This document shows positions 1 to 8,726 of a DNA stretch of 64,000 nt, in pieces. The DNA is from Leptodesmis sichuanensis A121 (GTDB taxonomy: Bacteria; Cyanobacteriota; Cyanobacteriia; Leptolyngbyales; Leptolyngbyaceae): the NCBI RefSeq assembly GCF_021379005.1, contig NZ_CP075171.1, forward strand, positions 2,604,001-2,668,000, written 5' to 3'. The stretch's first letter is position 1. The number at the start of each line of letters is the position of its first letter. Below the pieces are notes generated by a model. It worked only from the letters and a program-made list of their open reading frames with translations. It was not told the origin of the DNA and ran no database searches. The position numbers and the translations under genes were made by a program.

Positions 1-1
1 G

Positions 2-1669
2 AAGCAGGGCTACAAGCCAATCCTGGAAAAACGGTTGGGCAGTAAGGAAATCAAGATGGTGTATGACATTGGCGGCAGTAAGCTGACCAAGAATATTCCG
101 GTTCCCGAACCCGATCGCAAAAAATACGCCCTCAGCGATGATGAAATTCTCACCCTGGCGAAGTGGGCCTGCATCATCGAAGACCACTATTCTGAAGTTC
201 GGGGTGTCTACACGCCGATGGATATTGAGTGGGCGAAAGATGGCTTAACGGGTGAACTCTTTATCGTCCAGGCTCGTCCTGAAACGGTGCAATCTCAGAA
301 GTCCGGTAATGTACTTCGTAATTACAAACTGCAAGGCACGGGTGACGTCATCGTCAGAGGTCGTGCAGTTGGTGAGATGATTGGCCAGGGTAAGGCGCGT
401 GTGATTCTGGATGTTCATAAAATCGATGAATTCCAGGCTGGCGAAGTGCTGGTGACTAACAAGACCGACCCGGATTGGGAACCGATTATGAAAAAGGCCA
501 GCGCGATCGTCACCAACCAGGGCGGACGCACCTGTCATGCGGCGATCATTGCCCGGGAGATGGGGATTCCCGCGATCGTCGGGTGTGGTGACGCAACCGG
601 AGTGATTAAAAACGGTCAGGACATCACCGTATCCTGCTCAGAAGGAGAAGAAGGTCGGGTTTATAGCGGTCTGGTGCCCTTTGAAGTGGTGGAAACGGAA
701 CTCGATAATCTGCCGCGCACCAAGACCCAGATCTTGATGAATGTGGGCAACCCGGAAGAAGCCTTTGGGCTGGCCTCTGTTCCCTGCGATGGGGTGGGTC
801 TGGCGCGGCTGGAGTTCATCATTGCCAACCACATCAAAGCCCACCCACTGGCGTTGATGCACTTCGATCAATTGCAAGACGAATCGGTGAAACGAGAAAT
901 CGCTACTCTCACCGCACTCTACACCCACAAACCCGACTTCTTTGTCGATAAAGTGGCTCAGGGAATTGGCCTGATTGCGGCGGCCTTCTATCCCAAACCT
1001 GTTGTCGTTCGGATGTCTGACTTCAAGAGCAACGAGTATGCCAACCTGCTGGGCGGCAGACAGTTTGAACCCCATGAAGAAAACCCGATGATTGGCTGGC
1101 GGGGTGCCTCTCGCTACTATGACGAGAAATACCGCGATGCCTACGGGCTGGAATGCAAGGCGCTGAAACGAGTCCGGGATGAAATGGGCCTCACCAACGT
1201 GATTCCCATGATCCCCTTCTGCCGCACTCCCGATGAAGGCCGCAAGGTGCTGGCAGAAATGGAAAAACACGGACTGAAACGGGGTGAAAACGGTCTGCAA
1301 GTCTACGTGATGTGTGAAATTCCCAATAACGTGATTCTGGCTGAGCAATTCAGTGAGGTCTTTGATGGCTTCTCGATCGGATCCAATGATTTGACTCAGC
1401 TCACCCTGGGCCTCGATCGCGACTCGGCTCTGGTGGCCCACATCTTCGACGAACGGAATGAAGGTGTGAAGGAAATGGTACGTCAGGTGATCGCCCGCGC
1501 CAAAGCCAAAGGCCGCAAAGTCGGCATCTGTGGTCAGGCTCCCAGCGATTACCCCGAATTCGCCCGCTTCCTGGTGGAACAAGGCATCGACTCCATCAGC
1601 CTCAACCCCGACTCTGTACTGAAGACGCTGCTGGATATTGCCAAAACGGAGGAGGCGATCGGACGTTAA
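2..1669 (+). CDS. ppsA: phosphoenolpyruvate synthase, 3' part (5' end outside window)
   Basis: The frame is open from base 2, so the N-terminal ATP-grasp part lies upstream. PEP synthase makes phosphoenolpyruvate from pyruvate and ATP in gluconeogenesis. The phosphohistidine swivel domain is visible early (GGRTCHAAIIAREMG, with the catalytic His). It is followed by the C-terminal PEP-binding TIM-barrel domain, with IPMIPFCRTPDEG, SIGSNDLTQLTLGLDRDS and the catalytic Cys in GICGQAPSDYP. The C terminus looks complete and is followed by a strong terminator. Family identification is secure; only the length cannot be judged. Confidence 0.95.
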   Translation, partial: KQGYKPILEKRLGSKEIKMVYDIGGSKLTKNIPVPEPDRKKYALSDDEILTLAKWACIIEDHYSEVRGVYTPMDIEWAKDGLTGELFIVQARPETVQSQKSGNVLRNYKLQGTGDVIVRGRAVGEMIGQGKARVILDVHKIDEFQAGEVLVTNKTDPDWEPIMKKASAIVTNQGGRTCHAAIIAREMGIPAIVGCGDATGVIKNGQDITVSCSEGEEGRVYSGLVPFEVVETELDNLPRTKTQILMNVGNPEEAFGLASVPCDGVGLARLEFIIANHIKAHPLALMHFDQLQDESVKREIATLTALYTHKPDFFVDKVAQGIGLIAAAFYPKPVVVRMSDFKSNEYANLLGGRQFEPHEENPMIGWRGASRYYDEKYRDAYGLECKALKRVRDEMGLTNVIPMIPFCRTPDEGRKVLAEMEKHGLKRGENGLQVYVMCEIPNNVILAEQFSEVFDGFSIGSNDLTQLTLGLDRDSALVAHIFDERNEGVKEMVRQVIARAKAKGRKVGICGQAPSDYPEFARFLVEQGIDSISLNPDSVLKTLLDIAKTEEAIGR

Positions 1670-1700
1670 GCTCGTCTGCTAAATTCAGCACGATAAGTTG

Positions 1701-1747
1701 AAGAGTTTCATGGTCACGCTTTCCAGGTGTGGCCATGAAACTTTTTA
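1701..1747 (+). terminator. Rho-independent terminator of ppsA
   Basis: GTTTCATGGTCA pairs with TGGCCATGAAAC across a short loop and is followed by CTTTTT. The A-rich 5' side (AAGAG) makes it potentially bidirectional. It also abuts the stop codon of the integrase gene on the other strand (1745-1747). It marks the left edge of the integron. Confidence 0.85.
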
Positions 1748-2713
1748 TCCATCCAGGGGACTTCTAACTCCTCGTCCACCTCGATTCAGTACATGAGTGT
1801 AAATCATCGTCGTTTTCACATCCTTATGTCCCAATAACTCTTGCACAGTGCGAATGTCATAGCCGTCCTGCAATAAATGTGTAGCAAAGCTATGCCGAAG
1901 CGTATGGCAACTGACTCGCTTCTGAATGTTGGCTAAAAATACTGCCTGCTTAAGATTCTTCTGAACATTGGATGGATGCAGATGATAGCGTCCAATTTGG
2001 CCACTGTGGGAATCGCGACGCCGACTTTTGGCAGGAAATACAAATTGCCAGATCCACTGACGATTAGCATTGGGATATTTGCGATCAAGGGCATAGGGTA
2101 ACATTACGGCTCCAAAACCCAGCTTCAAATCCATTTCATGCCAGCGCTTAACAATTTGTAGATGTTGAGTCAGTGAGTCAATTAACACATCCGGTAATGG
2201 TGTGACCCGACTTTCTCTTCCTTTGGTATCCCGCACAATAATTTGATGTTGGGCAAAATCTAAATCTTTGATTCGGAGGTTCAACCCTTCTCGAAGCCGC
2301 AACCCGCTGCCATAGAGAATCTGGGCGACCAGTCTAGCAACCCCACTCATTTGATTGAGAACCGCGATCGTTTCCTCGCGGGATAGCACTGTAGGCACAT
2401 AGCGGGTCGTTCTTGCACGCAGGGCATCCAGATTCCAATCTGTGTCTAAGTGATAAACTTCACGATACAGAAAGATTAAGGCACTGAAGGCTTGATTCTG
2501 GGTTGATGCGGCAACCCGTTTGTGAATGGCAAGGTGCGTCAGAAAAGCTTCAATGGCTTCAGCCCCCAAATCGCGCGGCGGAGTCATGTTGTGGAAGCGG
2601 ATAAACTCCTTAATCCAATGGATGTAGCTTTTTTCGGTTTCGTAGGAATAGTGACGACGGCGAAATTCTTCATGAAGGCGGTCAAACAGCTTCGGCGACG
2701 TAGACATTGACAC
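1745..2713 (-). CDS. intI: integron integrase (tyrosine recombinase IntI)
   Basis: 322 aa, usual IntI length. It catalyses attI x attC and attC x attC recombination on folded single-stranded attC. The N-terminal SAM-like domain ([16 protein letters not shown]) is followed by the catalytic domain with the Arg patch ([20 protein letters not shown]), [12 protein letters not shown] and the Tyr nucleophile in [14 protein letters not shown]. The IntI-specific insert between patches II and III is present ([20 protein letters not shown]), which separates it from XerC/D. The C terminus [12 protein letters not shown] is the classic IntI ending. The gene is divergent from the adjacent cassette array, as expected. 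No frameshift or missing catalytic residue is seen, so it is probably active. Confidence 0.96.
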   Translation of the reverse strand: MSMSTSPKLFDRLHEEFRRRHYSYETEKSYIHWIKEFIRFHNMTPPRDLGAEAIEAFLTHLAIHKRVAASTQNQAFSALIFLYREVYHLDTDWNLDALRARTTRYVPTVLSREETIAVLNQMSGVARLVAQILYGSGLRLREGLNLRIKDLDFAQHQIIVRDTKGRESRVTPLPDVLIDSLTQHLQIVKRWHEMDLKLGFGAVMLPYALDRKYPNANRQWIWQFVFPAKSRRRDSHSGQIGRYHLHPSNVQKNLKQAVFLANIQKRVSCHTLRHSFATHLLQDGYDIRTVQELLGHKDVKTTMIYTHVLNRGGRGVRSPLDG

Positions 2714-2930
2714 CCAACCTACGTATCTCTATGTGTTAGATAATACATAGTACTTCAGGTAAAAAGCTAAAGACATCCGTAAGTTTTCTCGATAATGTTC
2801 CATAACAGAGATATCATGCGAAAAAAGTGACGGTAATGTTCCCTATTGACTAAATACACCGAAAAAATTCTGGGTAATGTCTGAATTGGGATGTTACCCA
2901 GAAGAAATTCCATATAATAAGTTGTTAGCT
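2714..2930 (+). other. attI recombination site region (left platform)
   Basis: This non-coding stretch lies between the intI start and the first cassette. The recombination point is GTTAGCT at 2924-2930, in the same sequence context as the R' box of every cassette. Within it are a 10-bp perfect inverted repeat (2868-2877 with 2894-2903, TTCTGGGTAA/TTACCCAGAA), an inverted repeat CTATGT/ACATAG (2729-2734, 2745-2750) framing a GTTAGAT core-like box at 2735, and three phased direct repeats. The intI promoter must also lie here. Precise integrase-binding sites are inferred. Confidence 0.8.
2791..2913 (+). repeat. three degenerate 41-bp tandem repeats in left attI
   Basis: GATAATGTTC (2791), GGTAATGTTC (2832) and GGTAATGTCT (2873) start exactly 41 bp apart. 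A GAAAAAA or similar A-rich run precedes the second and third. They could be integrase or accessory-protein sites on one DNA face. The right-hand attI region has a stronger repeat of the same period but different sequence. Confidence 0.6.
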
Positions 2931-3152
2931 AGCTCCGCCGCCAGACCTTGCACTCGTTCTTCAGCGGGATTGGTCAGCCCGAAACCGCTCAGAAGCTTGT
3001 CAGTCGAGGCCGTGGTTTGCGGGTTAGCTGTGATTGCGAAAGCACCCAGACAATGGTTAGTGAGAGCCATAGCGAGGGGCGATCGGTGATCCCGAAACCG
3101 GCCAGGAGATTGTGAGTGAGGCGTGGTTGAAGGTCGATCAGTGCGTCGCTGA

Positions 3153-3235
3153 GCTAACAACGCTGTTGCAACGGATTGGTGAGCGATCGTGGCTGCGTTT
3201 GATAGCTTTTGCAACCGCTGAACAGCAACGTTAGC
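3153..3235 (+). other. attC 1
   Basis: R'' GCTAAC and R' GTTAGC flank an 83-bp site. Spacers are AAC on both sides and L boxes GCTGTT/AACAGC pair. L'' has one extra G (GCTGTTGCAACGG against CCGCTGAACAGC), the hallmark extrahelical base. Variable loop of the CGATCGTGGCTG type. Confidence 0.9.
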
Positions 3236-3458
3236 TAGCTCCGCCGCCAGACCTTGCACTCGTTCTTCAGCGGGATTGGTCAGCCCGAAACCGCTCAGAA
3301 GCTTGTCAGGCAAGGCCGTCATTTGAGTCCTGTTGGTGGTTGCGAAAGCGCCCAGCAGGGTGTCGGTGAGGGCCGTAGCGAGGGGCGATCGGTGATCCCG
3401 AAACCGCCCAGGAGATTGTGAGTGAGGCGTGGTTAGGGGGCGATCAGTGCGTCGCTGA

Positions 3459-3543
3459 GCTAACAACGCTGTTGCAACGGATTGGTGAGTTCTGGCTGTA
3501 GGGGAGCAAGGTTGATCTGCAACCGCTGAACAGCAACGTTAGC
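3459..3543 (+). other. attC 2
   Basis: 85 bp, same R and L boxes as attC 1 but with the TTCTGGCTGTAGGGGAGC variable loop. Confidence 0.9.
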
Positions 3544-3766
3544 TAGCTCCGCCGCCAGACCTTGCACTCGTTCTTCAGCGGGATTGGTCAGCCCGAAACC
3601 GCTCAGAAGCTTGTCAGTCGAGGCCGTGGTTTGCGGGTTAGCTGTGATTGCGAAAGCACCCAGACAATGGTTAGTGAGAGCCATAGCGAGGGGCGATCGG
3701 TGATCCCGAAACCGGCCAGGAGATTGTGAGTGAGGCGTGGTTGAAGGTCGATCAGTGCGTCGCTGA

Positions 3767-3849
3767 GCTAACAACGCTGTTGCAACGGATTGGTGAGCGA
3801 TCGTGGCTGCGTTTGATAGCTTTTGCAACCGCTGAACAGCAACGTTAGC
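3767..3849 (+). other. attC 3
   Basis: 83 bp, CGATCGTGGCTG loop type; R' is followed by AGCTCCGCATCC of the next cassette. Confidence 0.9.
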
Positions 3850-4072
3850 TAGCTCCGCATCCAGACCTTACACTCGTTCTTCAGCGGGATTGGTCAGCCC
3901 GAAACCGCCCAGAAGCTTGTCAGTTGAGGCCGTCATTTGAGTCCTGTTGGTGGTTGCGAAAGCGCCCAGCAGGGTGTCGGTAAGGGCCATAACGAGGGGC
4001 GATCGGTGATCCCGCAACCGGCCAGGAGATTGTGAGTGAGGCGTGGTTGAAGGTCGATCAGTGCGTCGCTGA

Positions 4073-4157
4073 GCTAACAACGCTGTTGCAACGGATTGGT
4101 GAGTTCTGGCTGTAGGGGGGCAAGATTGATCCACAACCGCTGAACAGCACCGTTAGC
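4073..4157 (+). other. attC 4
   Basis: 85 bp; central spacer on the R' side is ACC instead of AAC. Confidence 0.9.
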
Positions 4158-4380
4158 TAGCTCCGCCGCCAGACCTTGCACTCGTTCTTCAGCGGGATTG
4201 GTCAGCCCGAAACCGCTCAGAAGCTTGTCAGGCAAGGCCGTCATTTGAGTCCTGTTGGTGGTTGCGAAAGCGCCCAGCAGGGTGTCGGTGAGGGCCGTAG
4301 CGAGGGGCGATCGGTGATCCCGAAACCGCCCAGGAGATTGTGAGTGAGGCGTGGTTAGGGGGCGATCAGTGCGTCGCTGA

Positions 4381-4465
4381 GCTAACAACGCTGTTGCAAC
4401 GGATTGGTGAGTTCTGGCTGTAGGGGAGCAAGGTTGATCTGCAACCGCTGAACAGCAACGTTAGA
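4381..4465 (+). other. attC 5
   Basis: 85 bp; its R' reads GTTAGAC (4460-4466), a perfect GTTRRRY core, because the following cassette carries genes and starts TTAGACC. Confidence 0.9.
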
Positions 4466-4507
4466 CCGCTTGTATGTGACATCAGGAATCAAATGAAGGA
4501 GGGGGAA

Positions 4508-5119
4508 ATGCCAGTCGATATCGCCACAATCGGAACTTTGGTGACCATAACAAAGGGGTTGGTCGAGATTATTAAGGGCATCGGCTCGTTCTTCGGAGGT
4601 GCGTCAGACAAGATCAAGTTGAGCCGCGAGTTCCGGACGCTCTATAATCGCATCGATATGTTAGCCCTTCAGCTTGAGCAGTGTGAGCGTCTGACGAGAA
4701 ATGTTCCGGCTTGGCTTGAGTTGGCAAATCGAATGCCGTTGTGGGGCGACCCCGAACAACTAGAAGTAAATCAGGCTCAGAGTATCGACCGAGACCTTCG
4801 CAGTCTGATCCACGAATCAGTTCGTGATCATTTCAGCGGGACTTTTTTTCAGACTGATTTCAATCGCCTGCCTGATGTTCCCGTTCAAGTTGAAATCTTC
4901 CGCGCGCAACTCCGAACCCTTGACCAAACCGTGTCTGCTATTCAACCAGGGAACATTCAAGCATTGAAGGCAATGTGGTCACAGATCACTACCCAATTCA
5001 ACGATTCGCGCAACACCGCTTGGGATATTCAACGAAAGGCAGAGGATCTTCAGGGTGCCCTGATTCGGGAGTTGCATGATGCGGCAGCTAGCGGTTTGAA
5101 GGAGTTGAATGCGGTCTAA
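4508..5119 (+). CDS. unknown cassette protein, 203 aa
   Basis: First gene of the cassette 4461-5894, 47 bp after the attC cut. ATG at 4508 is chosen because AAGGAGGGGG ends 5 bases before it; the in-frame start 15 bases upstream would put the ribosome site inside the gene. The N terminus (IATIGTLVTITKGLVEIIKGIGSFF) is amphipathic or hydrophobic with glycines. The rest is predicted mainly helical, with heptad-like leucines (RIDMLALQLEQCERL, QTVSAIQPGNIQALKAMWSQ). No family is recognised. The pattern resembles a small membrane-interacting helical protein, which is only an inference. Confidence 0.75.
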   Translation: MPVDIATIGTLVTITKGLVEIIKGIGSFFGGASDKIKLSREFRTLYNRIDMLALQLEQCERLTRNVPAWLELANRMPLWGDPEQLEVNQAQSIDRDLRSLIHESVRDHFSGTFFQTDFNRLPDVPVQVEIFRAQLRTLDQTVSAIQPGNIQALKAMWSQITTQFNDSRNTAWDIQRKAEDLQGALIRELHDAAASGLKELNAV

Positions 5120-5187
5120 GATAGCTTCCGAGATGGACGAGCAGCGGTGTGGACTAAAATAAGAAGAGGTTGCTGTCCATTTCCTGC

Positions 5188-5661
5188 ATGAGCGAAACAG
5201 TTTATATTGAAACGAGTATTTTAGGCTATCTCACTGCTCGACCCAGCAGAGATATTGTAGTGGCTGCAAATATTGAGATCACAAGGGAGTGGTGGGAAAC
5301 ACGCCGCAATGCTTTCCAACTCTATGCATCCCAGGCAGTCATAAAAGAAACTTCTCAAGGAGATGCTGAAATTGCCTCTCAACGCCTCGAAATCATTCGC
5401 GATCTTGCGTTGCTTGACTTGAACCAATCTGTGCTTGATTTGGCAGAGCAATTTCTGGAACGTAGCAGCCTCCCTGCAAAAGCCGATGTTGATGCTGTTC
5501 ATATTGCAGCCGCAACAGTTCATGGTATGGATTATTTGCTCACATGGAATTGCAAGCATATCGCCAATGCCCAAATTCAGAGAAAACTGGCAGAGATCAG
5601 CCTGGATTTTGGATACGAACTACCGATTCTTTGTACACCCTATGAACTTCTTGGAGATTGA
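5188..5661 (+). CDS. PIN-domain toxin, VapC-like
   Basis: 157 aa from ATG 5188 (MSETVYIETSILGYL). PIN nucleases cleave RNA using clustered acidic residues. Visible candidates are E in YIETSILGY, E in VIKETSQGDAEI, D in KADVDAVHIAAATVHG and the LLTWNCKHIAN motif, all typical of this cyanobacterial PIN group. It lies 3 bases before the small partner gene at 5664, forming a toxin-antitoxin pair inside a three-gene cassette. An in-frame upstream start at 5170 is possible but adds a non-conserved hydrophobic leader. Confidence 0.85.
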   Translation: MSETVYIETSILGYLTARPSRDIVVAANIEITREWWETRRNAFQLYASQAVIKETSQGDAEIASQRLEIIRDLALLDLNQSVLDLAEQFLERSSLPAKADVDAVHIAAATVHGMDYLLTWNCKHIANAQIQRKLAEISLDFGYELPILCTPYELLGD

Positions 5662-5663
5662 TT

Positions 5664-5891
5664 ATGTATCAAGACACAATTGTGGAAGAGATTCATAGAA
5701 TTCGTGAGGAGTATTCGCGGTCGTTTAACCACGACTTGAAAGCCCTCTTCGCTGATTTACAAAAGCAGCAGGCAGCGAGCGGTAGAAAAGTTGTGACCTT
5801 GTCGCGAAAGCACGGTCTAACAACACGTTGGAGCGGACGGGCGAGAGATCTTAGTGGAGAAGCAAAGGAGACTAGCCGCCGCTCAACTTAG
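5664..5891 (+). CDS. small partner/antitoxin of PIN toxin, C terminus encoded by attC
   Basis: 75 aa from ATG 5664 (MYQDTIVEEIHRIREEYSRSF). It is the acidic helical partner usually found directly downstream of this PIN type. The normal protein would end soon after KVVTLSRK. Here the frame runs through the R'', L'' and variable loop of the cassette's own attC and stops at TAG 5889-5891. That adds about 25 residues rich in Arg, Gly and Ser. The extension may be tolerated or may reflect loss of the original stop when the attC was acquired. Confidence 0.75.
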   Translation: MYQDTIVEEIHRIREEYSRSFNHDLKALFADLQKQQAASGRKVVTLSRKHGLTTRWSGRARDLSGEAKETSRRST

Positions 5892-5900
5892 CCGTTAGCT
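5815..5900 (+). other. attC 6 (end of PIN cassette)
   Basis: A different attC sequence from the short-cassette type: R'' GTCTAAC (perfect RYYYAAC), L'' CGTTGGAGCGG against L' CCGCTCAACTTAG, again with one extra G in L'', and R' GTTAGCT. It lies within the coding frame of the gene ending at 5891. Confidence 0.9.
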
Positions 5901-6122
5901 AGCTCCGCCGCCAGACCTTGCACTCGTTCTTCAGCGGGATTGGTCAGCCCGAAACCGCTCAGAAGCTTGTCAGGCAAGGCCGTCATTTGAGTCCTGTTGG
6001 TGGTTGCGAAAGCGCCCAGCAGGGTGTCGGTAAGGGCCATAGCGAGGGGCGATCGGTGATCCCGCAACCGGCCAGGAGATTGTGAGTGAGGCGTGGTTAG
6101 GGGTCGATTAGTGCGTCGCTGA

Positions 6123-6207
6123 GCTAACAACGCTGTTGCAACGGATTGGTGAGTTCTGGCTGTAGGGGGGCAAGATTGATCCACAACCGCTGAACAGCAC
6201 CGTTAGC
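6123..6207 (+). other. attC 7
   Basis: 85 bp, TTCTGGCTGTAGGGGGGC loop, R'-side spacer ACC. Confidence 0.9.
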
Positions 6208-6430
6208 TAGCTCCGCCGCCAGACCTTGCACTCGTGCTTCAGCGTGATCGGTCAGCCCGAAACCGCCCAAAAAGTTGTCAGTCGAGGCCGTGGTTTGCGG
6301 GTTAGCTGTGATTGCGAAAGCACCCAGACAATGGTTAGTGAGGGCCATAGCGAGGGGCGATCGGTGATCCCGAAACCGCCCAGGAGATTGGGGGTGAGGC
6401 GTGGTTAGGGGGCGATCAGTGCGTCGCTGA

Positions 6431-6515
6431 GCTAACAACGCTGTTGCAACGGATTGGTGAGTTCTGGCTGTAGGGGAGCAAGGTTGATCTGCAACCGCTG
6501 AACAGCACCGTTAGC
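6431..6515 (+). other. attC 8
   Basis: 85 bp, loop with AGCAAGGTTGATCTGC, R'-side spacer ACC. Confidence 0.9.
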
Positions 6516-6738
6516 TAGCTCCGCCGCCAGACCTTGCACTCGTGCTTCAGCGGGATCGGTCAGCCCGAAACCGCCCAAAAAGTTGTCAGTCGAGGCCGTG
6601 GTTTGCGGGTTAGCTGTGATTGCGAAAGCACCCAGACAATGGTTAGTGAGGGCCATAGCGAGGGGCGATCGGTGATCCCGAAACCGCCCAGGAGATTGGG
6701 GGTGAGGCGTGGTTAGGGGGCGATCAGTGCGTCGCTGA

Positions 6739-6823
6739 GCTAACAACGCTGTTGCAACGGATTGGTGAGTTCTGGCTGTAGGGGAGCAAGGTTGATCTGC
6801 AACCGCTGAACAGCACCGTTAGC
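6739..6823 (+). other. attC 9
   Basis: 85 bp, identical to attC 8 by eye. Confidence 0.9.
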
Positions 6824-7046
6824 TAGCTCCGCATCCAGACCTTACACTCGTTCTTCAGCGGGATTGGTCAGCCCGAAACCGCCCAGAAGCTTGTCAGTTG
6901 AGGCCGTCATTTGAGTCCTGTTGGTGGTTGCGAAAGCGCCCAGCAGGGTGTCGGTAAGGGCCATAACGAGGGGCGATCGGTGATCCCGCAACCGGCCAGG
7001 AGATTGTGAGTGAGGCGTGGTTGAAGGTCGATCAGTGCGTCGCTGA

Positions 7047-7131
7047 GCTAACAACGCTGTTGCAACGGATTGGTGAGTTCTGGCTGTAGGGGGGCAAGAT
7101 TGATCCACAACCGCTGAACAGCACCGTTAGC
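7047..7131 (+). other. attC 10
   Basis: 85 bp, same loop as attC 4 and 7 (GGGGGGCAAGATTGATCC). Confidence 0.9.
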
Positions 7132-7354
7132 TAGCTCCGCCGCCAGACCTTGCACTCGTGCTTCAGCGTGATCGGTCAGCCCGAAACCGCCCAAAAAGTT
7201 GTCAGTCGAGGCCGTGGTTTGCGGGTTAGCTGTGATTGCGAAAGCACCCAGACAATGGTTAGTGAGGGCCATAGCGAGGGGCGATCGGTGATCCCGAAAC
7301 CGCCCAGGAGATTGGGGGTGAGGCGTGGTTAGGGGGCGATCAGTGCGTCGCTGA

Positions 7355-7439
7355 GCTAACAACGCTGTTGCAACGGATTGGTGAGTTCTGGCTGTAGGGG
7401 AGCAAGGTTGATCTGCAACCGCTGAACAGCACCGTTAGC
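7355..7439 (+). other. attC 11
   Basis: 85 bp, same loop as attC 8. Confidence 0.9.
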
Positions 7440-7686
7440 TAGCTCCGCATCCAGACCTTGCACTCGTTCTTCAGCGGGATCGGTTAGCCCGAAACCGCCC
7501 AGAAGCTTGTCAGGCAAGGCCGTGGTTTGCGGGTTAGCTGTGATTGCGAAAGCACCCAGAAGGGTTTCGGTGAGGGCCGTAGCGAGGGGCGATCGGTGAT
7601 CCCGAAACCGCCCAGGAGATTGGGGGTGAGGCGTAGTTGGAGGGCGACCCTTGCGGTATCTGCGAAGCAGCACAGTGCGTCGCTGA

Positions 7687-7769
7687 GCTAACAACGCTGT
7701 TGCAACGGATTGGTGAGCGATCGTGGCTGCGTTTGATAGCTTTTGCAACCGCTGAACAGCAACGTTAGC
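7687..7769 (+). other. attC 12
   Basis: 83 bp, CGATCGTGGCTG loop; closes the 330-bp variant cassette. Confidence 0.9.
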
Positions 7770-7992
7770 TAGCTCCGCCGCCAGACCTTGCACTCGTTCT
7801 TCAGCGGGATTGGTCAGCCCGAAACCGCTCAGAAGCTTGTCAGGCAAGGCCGTCATTTGAGTCCTGTTGGTGGTTGCGAAAGCGCCCAGCAGGGTGTCGG
7901 TGAGGGCCGTAGCGAGGGGCGATCGGTGATCCCGAAACCGCCCAGGAGATTGTGAGTGAGGCGTGGTTAGGGGGCGATCAGTGCGTCGCTGA

Positions 7993-8077
7993 GCTAACAA
8001 CGCTGTTGCAACGGATTGGTGAGTTCTGGCTGTAGGGGAGCAAGGTTGATCTGCAACCGCTGAACAGCAACGTTAGC
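7993..8077 (+). other. attC 13
   Basis: 85 bp, AGCAAGGTTGATCTGC loop with AAC spacer. Confidence 0.9.
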
Positions 8078-8300
8078 TAGCTCCGCATCCAGACCTTGCA
8101 CTCGTGCTTCAGCGGGATCGGTTAGCCCGAAACCGCCCAGAAGCTTGTCAGGCAAGGCCGTGGTTTGCGGGTTAGCTGTGATTGCGAAAGCACCCAGAAG
8201 GGTTTCGGTGAGGGCCATAGCGAGGGGCGATCGGGCATCCCAAAACCGGCCAGGAGATTGGGGGTGAGGCGTGGTTGAAGGGCGATCTGTGCGTCGCTGA

Positions 8301-8385
8301 GCTAACAACGCTGTTGCAACGGATTGGTGAGTTCTGGCTGTAGGGGAGCAAGATTGATCCGCAACCGCTGAACAGCAACGTTAGC
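8301..8385 (+). other. attC 14
   Basis: 85 bp, AGCAAGATTGATCCGC loop. Confidence 0.9.
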
Positions 8386-8608
8386 TAGCTCCGCCGCCAG
8401 ACCTTGCACTCGTTCTTCAGCGGGATCGGTCAGCCCGAAACCGCCCAAAAAGTTGTCAGTCGAGGCCGTGGTTTGCGGGTTAGCTGTGATTGCGAAAGCA
8501 CCCAGACAATGGTTAGTGAGGGCCATAGCGAGGGGCGATCGGTGATCCCGAAACCGGCCAGGAGATTGTGAGTGAGGCGTGGTTGAAGGTCGATCAGTGC
8601 GTCGCTGA

Positions 8609-8692
8609 GCTAACAACGCTGTTGCAACGGATTGGTGAGCGATCGTGGCTGCGTTTGATAGCTTTTGCAACCGCTGAACAGCAACGTTAGAC
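8609..8692 (+). other. attC 15
   Basis: 84 bp with R' GTTAGAC (8686-8692), a perfect core created by the TTAGACC start of the following coding cassette, as at attC 5. Confidence 0.9.
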
Positions 8693-8726
8693 CGAAAAGT
8701 CTTTCAAGAATAAGGAGAGTTTGTTG

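Larger units (their letters stand above)
2925..4460 (+). repeat. five tandem non-coding ~308-bp integron cassettes
   Basis: Cassettes are bounded by cuts after the G of each R' box: 2925-3230, 3231-3538, 3539-3844, 3845-4152 and 4153-4460 (306 or 308 bp). Each begins TTAGCTAGCTCCGC and ends in an attC. No sense-strand gene with a plausible start and ribosome site is visible. A 100-190 codon frame is open on the opposite strand, but it starts inside attC with TTG and ends inside the next attC. Copies differ in blocks (for example the CCTGTTGGTGGTTGCG and GTTAGCTGTGATTGCG alternatives), suggesting gene conversion or recombination between copies. Confidence 0.85.
5895..8686 (+). repeat. nine tandem non-coding ~308-bp integron cassettes
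   Basis: Units end at R' boxes at 6202, 6510, 6818, 7126, 7434, 7764, 8072, 8380 and 8686. Lengths are 308 bp except 7435-7764 (330 bp, with an insertion CCTTGCGGTATCTGCGAAGC before attC) and 8381-8686 (306 bp). Several neighbouring units are almost identical (for example 6203-6510 and 7127-7434), implying recent duplication or re-insertion of excised circles. Confidence 0.85.

Noticed and set aside
5101-5160. Decayed attC between the 203-residue gene and the PIN toxin gene
   Set aside because: GGTCTAAG resembles an R'' box, but no matching L or R' boxes follow.
2894-8670. Series of 88-214-codon minus-strand ORFs such as MLAQRRTDRPLTTPHSQSPG
   Set aside because: They start with TTG inside attC and end inside the next attC, exist because the cassette is repeated, lack ribosome sites and run against cassette direction. 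Treated as non-coding pending a selection test.
2925-8686. CRISPR array
   Set aside because: The repeat period is 306-330 bp and whole units are similar; there are no short repeats with unique spacers and no cas genes.
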